A stretch of DNA of 64,000 bases, taken from NCBI RefSeq assembly GCF_002154695.1, contig NZ_MTAV01000032.1, positions 50,488-114,487 of the forward strand. The letters run 5' to 3'. Shown here one piece after another: positions 27,039-35,785 of the stretch. The stretch comes from Nostoc sp. T09. Its GTDB lineage: Bacteria > Cyanobacteriota > Cyanobacteriia > Cyanobacteriales > Nostocaceae. The first letter of the stretch is position 1. The number at the start of each line of letters is the position of its first letter. Below the pieces are notes generated by a model. It did no database searches and was not told the DNA's origin. It saw only the letters and a program-made list of their open reading frames with translations. A program made the translations under genes and the position numbers.

Positions 27039-27406
27039 TAATGTTGCCTATAGTGATGTAGATGCCATGCTAGCACCAGTGAAAGGCTGGGGAAGTAGTA
27101 TTGCTAGATTTAATGCGCCGACAATTCATAAACATTCAGTGCTTAATACTATTCTGGATTTTACATTTTATATTTACTGAGGCTATTGCTAAGGCATACC
27201 TAAAGCCTTTCAGATCACCTTGTATAAATCTAGCTGTAACAATTCAGGAACAAATAATCAACATATAGGCGTCTATCTTCACATCTGCATCAGAAGATTG
27301 ACGCTTGTTTAATTTCAAGCTGTTTAGTTTTAGGTTTTTATACTTTTTGGTATTTATTTGCAGAGTAGCAATTATTTGACTAGTAACTAAAATTATTACT
27401 ATTACT
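27039..27406. other. Intergenic region after the truncated module
   Basis: No recognisable gene. The expected downstream part of the truncated protein is not found here in any frame. Confidence 0.4.
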
Positions 27407-29263
27407 ATGAAAGAGTCTTTGGGTAATTATTCTACCAACAATCAAGCACGGATTTTCACTGCCTTAGTGTTAACGGGAATTTTATCTGTTGGTAGCGGTT
27501 TAACATTCATCAAAAGCAGTACTGCTGCTTCTCTTAGTCCTTCGCCAGAGACAACAAACGAAGTCATCAAAGGCAATCTCAAACAAAACAAATTACCACG
27601 TCCAATAGTTAACGTGGTGCTACAAGATTTATCCCAAAGAACGAAAATTTCCAGAAACAAACTGCAAATTATTAATTACAGCCAACAGAATTGGCGCAAT
27701 GGTTGCTTGGAACTACCTCAACCAGATGAATATTGTACACAAGCCATAGTTCCTGGTTGGCGATTTGTTGTATCTGATGGTAGACAAAATTGGGTTTATC
27801 ACACAAATAATAATGGGCGTTCCTTCCGGCTAGCTTCAGCAAATACTTCAACTAATAACACCACAACCCAATTACCACAATCTGTCAAAAATCAAGTTTT
27901 ACAAGCTGCGTCTACACGTTTGCAACAGCCAATTTCTCGGCTAAATATTATTCAAGCCCAACAACAAACTTGGAGTGATGGCTGTTTAGGATTAGGTAAT
28001 GCTAATGAAAGTTGTATTCGAGCTGTAGTACCAGGTTGGCGGGTAGTTGTAGCAGCTGTTGGACAAACCTTGGTTTATCACACAGATCAAACAGGTTCAG
28101 CAGTCAGGTTAAATGAAAAAGCTAGCCAAACTTCAAGTCAGAAATTACCCCAACAAGTTAGGGATGCTGTTTTGCGTCAAGCTTCTCAGGTGTCAGGATT
28201 ACCAATCAGCGCACTGAACATCGTTGCGTCTAAACAGAAAAAATTCGCTAGAGGTTGCGAACAGGCAACTTATCCTAATGCTTGCGATCAAATACTAGTA
28301 TCTGGGTGGGAAGTATTTGTCAAATCAGCTAACAGAATCAGGCCTTGGGTGTTTCTTAGTGATGAAAGTGGTTCCCAAATCCAGCTTGCTGGTCGTGATA
28401 GGCCAAATGGTAATAAGAACAACCTTACACCAGTCCCAATCCCCAGCAATGAGTTACCACAACCCTTAGATCGAAATGTCGTATTTCGGCAAATCTCTAG
28501 TGGCGGCTTGGCTGGTAGTACCTACGAAACTGTTTTACTTGATGATGGCAGCTTGATTCGGGTGAAAATTGGTGATGCTAACGATTCTGAACGGAGAGTT
28601 CGCCGGGTTTCTCTGCAACAAGTGCAACAGTTTCAACAATTGTTAACCAGCACAAGATTTGCTCAATTTAAAAACTTGAGTTACCCAGCACCCAGTGGTG
28701 CAGCTGATTATATTACCTATACCCTCACCAGCCCAGAAGGCACCGTCAGGTACAACAATATTTCTCAAGATCAACTACCGAACAATTTACGGACTGTGGT
28801 GAAAGCTTGGAATCGGCTGCGTAATAGCCCAATTTCTGACAGCAATACAGGTGGCGCAGTACCGATTCCAGCCAATGAAATGCCATCGCCTTTGGATAGA
28901 GACATAGTATTTCGGCAAATCTCTAGTGGTGGCTTTACTGGTAGAACCTACGAAACTGTTTTACTTAACGACGGACGCTTAATTAAGGTGCGCATTGGTG
29001 ATGCGAATGATTCTGAACGCAGTGTTCGTCGCATTTCTCCCCAGCAGGTGCGACAATTTCAGAAGTTAGTAGAGCGATCGCGATTTGGTGAATTCAAGAA
29101 TTTGAGTTACCCAGCACCGCAAGGTTCGGCTGATTATATTACCTACACCCTTACCAGCAAAGAGGGTACGGTGAGATATAACGATATTTCGCAAAATAAG
29201 TTGCCGAACAACTTAATGCAAGTGGTGCAAGCCTGGAATCAGATTGGTAGCATTGCTCAGTAA
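27407..29263 (+). CDS. Secreted protein with three plus two internal repeats, function unknown
   Basis: 618 residues. There is a signal peptide or anchor in the first 40 residues (IFTALVLTGILSVGSGLTF). Three repeats of about 90 residues follow, each with W..GC..L/A.P.....C..A/I.VPGW.VVV and a paired-Cys pattern suggesting disulfides. Two near-identical repeats of about 120 residues complete the protein (FRQISSGG, YETVLL(D/N)DG, IGDANDSER, FKNLSYPAP, YITYTLTS, GTVRYN). The two kinds of repeats are unrelated to each other. The cysteines and signal suggest a location outside the cytoplasm. I know no function for either repeat. Confidence 0.8.
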   Translation: MKESLGNYSTNNQARIFTALVLTGILSVGSGLTFIKSSTAASLSPSPETTNEVIKGNLKQNKLPRPIVNVVLQDLSQRTKISRNKLQIINYSQQNWRNGCLELPQPDEYCTQAIVPGWRFVVSDGRQNWVYHTNNNGRSFRLASANTSTNNTTTQLPQSVKNQVLQAASTRLQQPISRLNIIQAQQQTWSDGCLGLGNANESCIRAVVPGWRVVVAAVGQTLVYHTDQTGSAVRLNEKASQTSSQKLPQQVRDAVLRQASQVSGLPISALNIVASKQKKFARGCEQATYPNACDQILVSGWEVFVKSANRIRPWVFLSDESGSQIQLAGRDRPNGNKNNLTPVPIPSNELPQPLDRNVVFRQISSGGLAGSTYETVLLDDGSLIRVKIGDANDSERRVRRVSLQQVQQFQQLLTSTRFAQFKNLSYPAPSGAADYITYTLTSPEGTVRYNNISQDQLPNNLRTVVKAWNRLRNSPISDSNTGGAVPIPANEMPSPLDRDIVFRQISSGGFTGRTYETVLLNDGRLIKVRIGDANDSERSVRRISPQQVRQFQKLVERSRFGEFKNLSYPAPQGSADYITYTLTSKEGTVRYNDISQNKLPNNLMQVVQAWNQIGSIAQ

Positions 29264-29273
29264 TATTTAAGAA

Positions 29274-29294
29274 AGGGCGCGGCGATCGCGCCCT
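29274..29294. terminator. HIP1-containing hairpin between convergent genes
   Basis: AGGGCGCG-GCGAT-CGCGCCCT makes a GC-rich stem between two convergent genes. There is no T run, so termination is not certain. Confidence 0.45.
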
Positions 29295-29326
29295 AATGGC
29301 AAAGCGGAGTTGAAAAACTGAATTAA

Positions 29327-30700
29327 TTAGACAACAAAGTTTTTAGTGCTTAGGCTAGACGCATTGACATTTTCCAAAAGCACAAGCTTCTCGAAGCCAC
29401 CAGATTTTGCATTTCCATCTACATCAAGATGAACAACAGTATCACTACCCAGTTGTTCAAATTTCAGGTAATCAGCGAATTTATTTGTACTGGAGTAAGA
29501 TGGGCCAGCTAAAATCTGGCGCAAGTCGATCGCATCTTGATTGGGAGCAAAATCAGTAATGGTATCTCCTTTGTCTTGGAGTTTTTCATAGACGAAGGTA
29601 TCGCGGCCAGCAGCACCAGTTAAGCGATCTTTGCCTAACCCACCAATAATGCGATCGTTTCCATCACTTCCATTGAGGATATCTTTACCTGTACCACCCC
29701 ACAACTTGTCATCACCTGGGCCACCAGTCAAGACATCTTTTCCTTCTCCACCTCTAAGTTCTTTACCAGTATTAGAAGTAGGTAAAGGTGTAAGTTCAGA
29801 GACTGAATCTAATACAGAGGTTGGTATTTTGCTGGTGGGGTTGGTATCGTTACTACCAAAGTCTTGCACCCAAAAGTTTTTCTCAAAACCCACACCGATT
29901 TGAGTATACCGGGGATTAAGGATATTAGCTCGATGTCCTGGGCTTTTCATCCAAGCATCTACCACCTGTTCTGGGGTTTTTTGACCAACAGCGATGTTTT
30001 CTCCGATTGTTTGGGCTTCAAAGCCAACTGACTTGGCTCTATCCCTGGGAGTAGAACCATCTGGCCCTGTATGGCTCAAAACACCGCGTTGCGCCATCAC
30101 TTCTGCATATTTATCAGCCGCATACTTAAGTTCTGCATTTCCTTGGAGTGGTGCAAGCCCATTCTTGGCTCGTTCTTGATTAGTGAGTTGCAGAACTCGT
30201 TGTTCAAATGTGGCGTTATTACCCTCGGGGCTGGGTGTTGGTATTGGTGTTGGTGTTGGCTTTGGTGTCGGTGTTGGTTGAGAACCTGAGGTTGGTATAT
30301 TGCTCTTGGGGTTGGTATCATTGCTACCAAAGTCTTGCACCCAATAATTTTTGTCAAAACCCACACCGATTTGAGTATATCGGGGATTGAGGATATTAGC
30401 TCGGTGTCCTGGGCTTTTCATCCAACCATCCACAACCTGTTTTGGTGTAGTTTGGCCACGAGCGATGTTCTCTCCCACGATTTGGGCGTCAAAACCAACT
30501 GTATTAACTCTATTCCTGGGAGTAGAACCATCTGGCCCTGTATGAGCAAAATAATTTTTCTGCGACATCAATTCTGCATATTTGTCAGCAGCATAGTTGA
30601 GTTCTGCATTTCCTTGGAGTTGTGCAAGACCATTCTTCGCTCGTTCTTGATTGGTTAAATCTAAGACCTGTTGTTCAAATGTCGGGCTATTTGTTGCCAT
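29327..30700 (-). CDS. Double CAP-domain protein with RTX calcium-binding tail
   Basis: 457 residues from ATG 30700, with AGGAGG ten bases upstream. Two CAP/SCP domains (about 8-130 and 165-290) are near copies of each other: TNQERAKNGLAPLQ, HTGPDGSTPR, GENIA, SPGHRANILNPRYTQIGVGF. A Pro/Thr linker joins them. Then come RTX nonapeptides (GGEGKDVLTGGPGDDKLWGG) and a C-terminal beta-roll cap like those of serralysin-type proteins. There is no N-terminal signal peptide. RTX tails are read by type I secretion systems and fold on calcium outside the cell, so this should be exported that way. A type I system is encoded 0.8-7 kb downstream. The role of bacterial CAP proteins is poorly known. Confidence 0.9.
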   Translation of the reverse strand: MATNSPTFEQQVLDLTNQERAKNGLAQLQGNAELNYAADKYAELMSQKNYFAHTGPDGSTPRNRVNTVGFDAQIVGENIARGQTTPKQVVDGWMKSPGHRANILNPRYTQIGVGFDKNYWVQDFGSNDTNPKSNIPTSGSQPTPTPKPTPTPIPTPSPEGNNATFEQRVLQLTNQERAKNGLAPLQGNAELKYAADKYAEVMAQRGVLSHTGPDGSTPRDRAKSVGFEAQTIGENIAVGQKTPEQVVDAWMKSPGHRANILNPRYTQIGVGFEKNFWVQDFGSNDTNPTSKIPTSVLDSVSELTPLPTSNTGKELRGGEGKDVLTGGPGDDKLWGGTGKDILNGSDGNDRIIGGLGKDRLTGAAGRDTFVYEKLQDKGDTITDFAPNQDAIDLRQILAGPSYSSTNKFADYLKFEQLGSDTVVHLDVDGNAKSGGFEKLVLLENVNASSLSTKNFVV

Positions 30701-31466
30701 CAATCTGTCCTCCTAAAGATTTGTTCATATGAACTCAGCAGCCAGAAAAATTCCGCTGCAATTTTTGGTAGAAGCAAACCTGAAGAGGGGTAAATAAGGG
30801 TAGTTAATGCAAAGCTTTCACAAGCTTGTATGTATCTTGAAGTCTGGGATTAGATACATCAAAGTTACGTGTTAGAGGAAGGTTTTCCTCTGGTGCGACT
30901 TTCAGATTCAGAGGTTTGTTTATCTGCCTTAGCGCTGGCAGTGGAATAACGACCCCGCAGGTTAAACGGAAAATGATGTATGTACTAATACACCAGTCGC
31001 TTCCCATCAGAATAAAAGATAGAGTAGCTTTTTTTATCCTTGCCTTGTGACGGACAATAAAGCGTCACATAGCAGCTAAATTACATTTTATACCTAAATA
31101 TTTAATTTTTATTTTTAGATAAAAAAGGCATTTATATAGATGAAATTAGCAAATACAGGCAATGAGTATTTTGATATTTAGTATAATTTTTTACTAAAAA
31201 ATATATATAAAATTAGTATAATTAATATTATCTGGTAACAAATTACTCTCGAAGCCGTATATAATGTAAAGATTTCGCTAAGTTAAGGGAAAATTAGATC
31301 TGAAAAATTTACAAAGACTTATAAAAAAAATTCCGGATGCAATCAAAAATTCCTGAACATGAAAGATAGGTTGTTGAAACCCTTAGTCTCTTTAGCTACG
31401 CTCACGGCGTGAAATGTACAGATTTCTGCCCAAATCTTAGAATGGGGAACGTGCTAGTCAGAAATT
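30701..31466. other. Intergenic region between the RTX protein and the secretion genes
   Basis: Divergent promoter region. It contains a perfect inverted repeat TGTGACG..CGTCACA near 31048-31071 with a ten-base centre. A 67-codon minus-strand frame (30804-31007) has no family character and is not called. Confidence 0.4.
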
Positions 31467-32219
31467 ATGACGACACAAATATTACCAGTAAGTAACGAAA
31501 TTCTTCAGGCAGAAAAATTACTGTCTTTGCTAAATCGTTACCAGTTGTTACCACAGGTATTACGTGCCAAAGTGATCGACCAAGCGATCGCATCCTACTC
31601 TTGCACTCAAGCAGAACATCAAGCCGCGATCGCCGATTTTCGCCAACGTCACCAACTCACCTCACCAGAGGTAGAACAAGCATGGTTGCAAAAGCATAAT
31701 CTAACGGCAGCAATCGTCGAGGAGTTGGCAATCCGTCCGGTATTAATCCAGAAATTCCAGCTTGCAATCTGGGGCAATAAACTAGAGTCTTATTTCTTGC
31801 AACGCAAAATAGATTTAGACCGGGTAGTTTATTCCATGATTCGTACCCAAGATGAAGGTTTAGCCCAAGAGCTGTATTTTCGGATTGTTGAGGGAGAGCA
31901 TTCTTTCGCAACCATAGCTCAGGAGTATTCTCAAGGAGCCGAAGCGCAGACAGGCGGAGTTGTTGGGCCAGTTCCTCTATCTCAACCACATCCGACAATT
32001 CAGCAAATTTTATTTGTCAGTCAACCCGGTCAAATCTGGAAACCGCATTTAATAGCCGATTGGTATGTAATTATTCGCTTAGAGCAATTACTGCCCGCCC
32101 AGTTGGATGAAAATATGCAGCAGTATTTGCTAGACGAACTGTTTGAAGCCTGGATACAAACACAAATTCACAGCCATTTACAATCTGCTAACCATTGTGT
32201 GGAGTATCTGATGGGATGA
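31467..32219 (+). CDS. Parvulin-type peptidyl-prolyl isomerase of a secretion operon
   Basis: 250 residues. The C-terminal half (about 115-215) is a rotamase domain: LYFRIVEGEHSFATIAQEYS, then GGVVGPVPLSQPHP, then QPGQIWKPHLIADWYVIIRLEQL, the usual PpiC order. The first 110 residues are helical and SurA-like. There is no signal peptide, so it probably works in the cytoplasm on unexported substrates. Its stop overlaps the exporter start by four bases (ATGA), which couples their translation. In cyanobacteria such isomerases commonly sit before HlyB-type exporters, and it likely helps present RTX substrates. Confidence 0.85.
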   Translation: MTTQILPVSNEILQAEKLLSLLNRYQLLPQVLRAKVIDQAIASYSCTQAEHQAAIADFRQRHQLTSPEVEQAWLQKHNLTAAIVEELAIRPVLIQKFQLAIWGNKLESYFLQRKIDLDRVVYSMIRTQDEGLAQELYFRIVEGEHSFATIAQEYSQGAEAQTGGVVGPVPLSQPHPTIQQILFVSQPGQIWKPHLIADWYVIIRLEQLLPAQLDENMQQYLLDELFEAWIQTQIHSHLQSANHCVEYLMG

Positions 32220-35137
32220 AGCCAGTTATCACCCAGACCGAAATTTTAACATTCCTTGTCGACACTCCCCCGTTTAACAAACTCCCATTTGCTACCTTAA
32301 AGAGCATCGCCTTTAACTGCCAACTGTTGCAATATCGCACCGGACAATGGATGTTGGTTAGAGAAAGAATGCCAGCACAAGTCATGATAATTTATCAAGG
32401 ACAGGCGCGGGTATTGGCTGATGACCAATGGACGAACTCTCAAATTAGTTTGACTGTAGTAGAAAAAGGAGAGTTCCTGGGTTGGTTAGGATTGGTGCGT
32501 GGGGTAAGTTGCGAGGCAGTAATGGCCTCTACAGAAGTCATTGCCATCACTCTGGAAGCAGCAGAATTTCTGCAATTGATGGACACAGAACCAGAGTTTG
32601 CCCAAGCGGTGCGATCGCGTCCCCACATCAGCGAAGTTTTTGAACTCTTAAGTCTGGAAACCCAGCGTCACGCAGATGCAACCACCGATACCAAAGATTT
32701 AGCACGCCAAGTTTGGCAACAAACACAGGTGCTAAATTTACCTCCTGGGCCAGTTCATTCCCAGCAGTTTAACAAACGGCATTTGTGGCTAGTCAGTGCT
32801 GGCGGTATTGAGGGTATGACTGTTGGCTATCGATTAGCGTTGGATGACTCTCAACAGACTTGGGAAAACACAGCCGAAGTCCGTTTACTCGGCATTCCCT
32901 GGCAGTCTCCTAATGAATATGGCGCTAGTTTAAAAATTGCTCCGGCTCCAGAATATCCCCCAGACCCCATAGCCGCAAGTCTTGCACCAGCACAAACTAT
33001 ATTTGTATCGGGAAAGGGTATTATTGACGCTCCTTTAGCCTGTTTCCAGATGTTGAATCAGATATTGGGAGGTTCTTTTCGCCGCGATTTAATCCGCAAA
33101 GTCTTGACCAATCAACTAAAATCGCACCAGCAGATTTCCTTGCCAGTAGCAGGCGCAGTTGTGGAAATGATGGGTTTGCAGGCCCAGTTAGTCACAGTTC
33201 CGGCTCATGTGATTAACCGCTTGACTGCACCAGCCTTAATTTATTGGCAAGAAAATCTCGCTTTGCTATACAAAATTACAGAACGAGAAGTTGTTGTTGC
33301 GGCTCCAGAAACAGGAGTGTGTCAATATTCTCCCGCAGAGTTTGCCCAAATTTGGGGGCAGTCAGGACAAGTTTTGACGATAGAAAAGGCAGAAGGCGAT
33401 CGCCCCGAAAAATTTAGTCTGCGTTGGTTTTTGCCTTCGATCTATAAATATCGTCTGGTATTGGTTGAAGTCCTTGTGGCTTCTTTTTTTGTGCAAATAT
33501 TTGGATTGGCAAATCCCATCGTCACCCAAATCATCATCGACACCGTATTAATCCAAAAAAGCCTCGATACGCTGGATATTCTGGGCATTTTCTTGTTGGT
33601 GATTGGAGTGTTTGAGGCAGCTTTAACGAGTTTGCGGATTTATTTATTTGCCGACACTACCAACCGCATTGATATTCGTTTGGGTTCAGAAGTCATCGAG
33701 CATTTACTGCGACTACCCCTGAGTTATTTTGAGCGTCGCCGCGTCGGAGAATTAGCCGGACGGATTAACGAACTAGAGAATATCCGTTCTTTTCTCACAG
33801 GGACAGCATTGACAGTAGTGCTAGATGCCGTGTTTTCTGTGATTTATATCGGCATTATGCTGTTTTACAGCTGGATGCTGACACTCGTGGCATTAGCTAC
33901 CGTGCCATTATTTGCCATCCTGACAACATTTGTTGTCCCAATTGTCCAGCAACAGTTACGGAAAAAAGCTGAACGCTATGCCGATACTCAATCGTATTTA
34001 GTTGAAATCCTGACTGGCATTCAAACAGTCAAAGCACAGAATATAGAATTGAAATCTCGTTGGCAATGGCGCGATCGCTATACCCGCTACATCAGCGCTG
34101 GCTTTAAAAATGTCCTCACTTCTAGTACCGCCAACTCCATCAGTGGATTTTTAAATCAATTTTCGAGTTTTTTGTTGTTGTGGGTAGGCGCGCATTTAGT
34201 CATCTCTAATCAACTTTCTTTAGGACAATTGATTGCCTTTCGGATTATCGCTGGTTATGTTACCAGTCCTTTGCTGCGTTTAATTCAGCTATCACAAAAC
34301 TTCCAAGAAGTAGCATTGTCTATCGAACGCCTCGGTGACATTTTAGATACAGCGCCAGAAGTCCAGCCAAGCGATCGCCATAATATTCCCCTACCGGAAA
34401 TTGAAGGTGCAATTAAATACAATGGCGTTTCCTTTGGTTTTAACCCAGAAGATAGTTTAAAACTGATCAATATCAATTTGGAAATTGCCCCAGGAACCTT
34501 TGTTGGGATTGTTGGACAAAGCGGTTCTGGTAAAAGTACCTTGACAAAATTATTACCACGACTCTACGAACCTCTAGCAGGACAAATTCAAATAGACGGT
34601 TATGATATAAGGAAAGTAGAGTTAAATTCTCTACGCCGCCAGATTGGCATAGTGTTACAAGATACCCTTTTGTTTGAAGGGACAATTCAAGATAATATTG
34701 CTTTGATTCGCCCAGATGCAACTACCGAAGAAATCATTGCTGCTGCCAAAGCCGCAGCTGCGCATGATTTCATCATGGCCCTACCCAACGGCTACAACAC
34801 AATTGTTGGCGAACGAGGTTCTGCTCTTTCTGGAGGACAACGCCAACGAATTGCGATCGCGCGTACTGTGTTGCAAAATCCCAGATTGTTGATTCTCGAT
34901 GAAGCCACCAGTGCTTTAGATTACGAATCTGAACAACAAGTATGTCGGAATCTGATGGAGTTTTTTCGGGGGCGTACCGTTTTATTTATTACCCACCGAC
35001 TTAACACCGTTAAAAATGCCGACACAATCATCATCATGGATCAGGGTGTAATTGCCGAGCAAGGAACACACGCCGAACTCATGGCAATGAAGGGACGTTA
35101 TTACTGTCTTTTTCAACAACAGGAATCGCAATTATGA
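32216..35137 (+). CDS. HlyB-like type I secretion ABC exporter with cNMP-like and degenerate C39 domains
   Basis: 973 residues from ATG 32216, overlapping the previous stop. An N-terminal cyclic-nucleotide-binding-like domain covers about 10-125. A C39 peptidase-like domain follows (about 245-395). The site normally reading DCGxAC(L) here reads DAPLACF, so the catalytic Cys is Ala, and the His region reads ENLALL without His. The transmembrane domain covers about 410-690 and the ATPase about 725-970, with Walker A GQSGSGKST, signature LSGGQRQRIAIAR, Walker B LLILDEATSAL and H-loop FITHRL. Dead C39-like domains in HlyB-type exporters recognise RTX substrates rather than cut them. It should drive export through both membranes with HlyD and a TolC-like porin encoded elsewhere. 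Confidence 0.92.
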   Translation: MKPVITQTEILTFLVDTPPFNKLPFATLKSIAFNCQLLQYRTGQWMLVRERMPAQVMIIYQGQARVLADDQWTNSQISLTVVEKGEFLGWLGLVRGVSCEAVMASTEVIAITLEAAEFLQLMDTEPEFAQAVRSRPHISEVFELLSLETQRHADATTDTKDLARQVWQQTQVLNLPPGPVHSQQFNKRHLWLVSAGGIEGMTVGYRLALDDSQQTWENTAEVRLLGIPWQSPNEYGASLKIAPAPEYPPDPIAASLAPAQTIFVSGKGIIDAPLACFQMLNQILGGSFRRDLIRKVLTNQLKSHQQISLPVAGAVVEMMGLQAQLVTVPAHVINRLTAPALIYWQENLALLYKITEREVVVAAPETGVCQYSPAEFAQIWGQSGQVLTIEKAEGDRPEKFSLRWFLPSIYKYRLVLVEVLVASFFVQIFGLANPIVTQIIIDTVLIQKSLDTLDILGIFLLVIGVFEAALTSLRIYLFADTTNRIDIRLGSEVIEHLLRLPLSYFERRRVGELAGRINELENIRSFLTGTALTVVLDAVFSVIYIGIMLFYSWMLTLVALATVPLFAILTTFVVPIVQQQLRKKAERYADTQSYLVEILTGIQTVKAQNIELKSRWQWRDRYTRYISAGFKNVLTSSTANSISGFLNQFSSFLLLWVGAHLVISNQLSLGQLIAFRIIAGYVTSPLLRLIQLSQNFQEVALSIERLGDILDTAPEVQPSDRHNIPLPEIEGAIKYNGVSFGFNPEDSLKLININLEIAPGTFVGIVGQSGSGKSTLTKLLPRLYEPLAGQIQIDGYDIRKVELNSLRRQIGIVLQDTLLFEGTIQDNIALIRPDATTEEIIAAAKAAAAHDFIMALPNGYNTIVGERGSALSGGQRQRIAIARTVLQNPRLLILDEATSALDYESEQQVCRNLMEFFRGRTVLFITHRLNTVKNADTIIIMDQGVIAEQGTHAELMAMKGRYYCLFQQQESQL

Positions 35138-35180
35138 AGGGACAAGGGGGACAAGGGAGACAGGGAGGACAAGGAGGAAT
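35138..35180 (+). repeat. GGGACAAG tract (left flank of inserted segment)
   Basis: Irregular heptamer-like tract GGACAAGG repeated four times immediately after the exporter stop. Its inverted counterpart is at 35713-35760. Confidence 0.7.
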
Positions 35181-35343
35181 GACTTTACTAATCGATAATC
35201 CATTTATTTGGATTGTTAATCATGTTTACTAGACCACTTAAAACTTGATTGTATGTCTTGTATAGTTCTCGTCCTTGTTCTACATCTAAATAGCCACATT
35301 TGACAGCAAACTTTATCCATACTTGAGTTTCACTAGCCTCAGC

Positions 35344-35367
35344 CTGTCTACGACACGCTACGCGAAC
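35344..35367. repeat. Short dispersed repeat inserted in the four-helix bundle gene (in frame)
   Basis: CTGTCTACGACACGCTACGC and four more bases interrupt the conserved join between LNDC and EASETQVW. The length is a multiple of three, so the frame is kept. Confidence 0.6.
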
Positions 35368-35466
35368 GCAATCATTTAATTTAGCTATGAAAGCAGCTTT
35401 ATATCTACGTTTTCTCCAAGCTTCTGCTAAATTGGCGCATACGGAACGTGATGAACGGCGAATTTG

Positions 35467-35521
35467 GTGAAGCAGCGCGGTCTTGGGGGTTCCCCCCATG
35501 AGCGACTGCTGAACCCGAAGG
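35467..35521 (-). repeat. Dispersed palindromic repeat inserted in the four-helix bundle gene (frameshifting)
   Basis: On the minus strand it begins CCTTCGGGTTCAGCAGTC and contains GGGGGGAACCCCCAAGACCG. Removing 55 bases restores an uninterrupted four-helix bundle protein. Related copies are inside the element at 61022-61208 and at the right end of the window. Confidence 0.75.
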
Positions 35522-35712
35522 GTCTATCAAAGCGTATTTTTCTTCTATAGGAAACTTTTTCGACAGTTCAAAGATTGTCATGGCTGTATTAAATGCCAAT
35601 TTAAATATCGCTAAATCTTCATGGCTCTTAAATGATTCCTTGTTCACTTCTTGATCACCGTATTTCTCAGTCTCTTTAGATACCATTGTCCGCTAGTTTT
35701 CCAACTCCCACC

Positions 35713-35760
35713 AGTCCCCCTTGTCCTCCTTGTCTTCCTTGTCCCCCCTTCCCTCCTGCC
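35713..35760 (-). repeat. GGACAAG tract in inverted orientation (right flank)
   Basis: CCTTGTC units repeated about four times with small variations, the complement of the tract at 35138-35180. Confidence 0.7.
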
Positions 35761-35785
35761 TTCTGCCCTATAGAGATGTATAACC

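Larger units (their letters stand above)
35188..35686 (-). pseudogene. Four-helix bundle protein gene disrupted by two small insertions
   Basis: The 5' frame gives MVSKETEKYGDQEVNK, then SHEDLAIFKLAFNTAMTIFE, LSKKFPIEEKYALID. Another frame continues QIRRSSRSVCANLAEAWRKR, then ASETQVWIKFAVKCGYLDVE to a stop at 35188. Together they are a full four-helix bundle protein of the 23S-rRNA-intervening-sequence type (TIGR02436). Between ALID and QIRRSS lies a 55-base insertion (35467-35521), which shifts the frame. A second insertion of about 24 bases (35344-35367) adds about eight residues in frame after LNDC. The gene sits against the direction of the secretion genes and is flanked by inverted GGACAAG tracts. 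Confidence 0.8.

Noticed and set aside
31048..31071. TGTGACG..CGTCACA as a CRP-type operator
   Set aside because: The half sites are about 14 bases apart instead of the six needed for a CRP site; it is recorded only as an inverted repeat.
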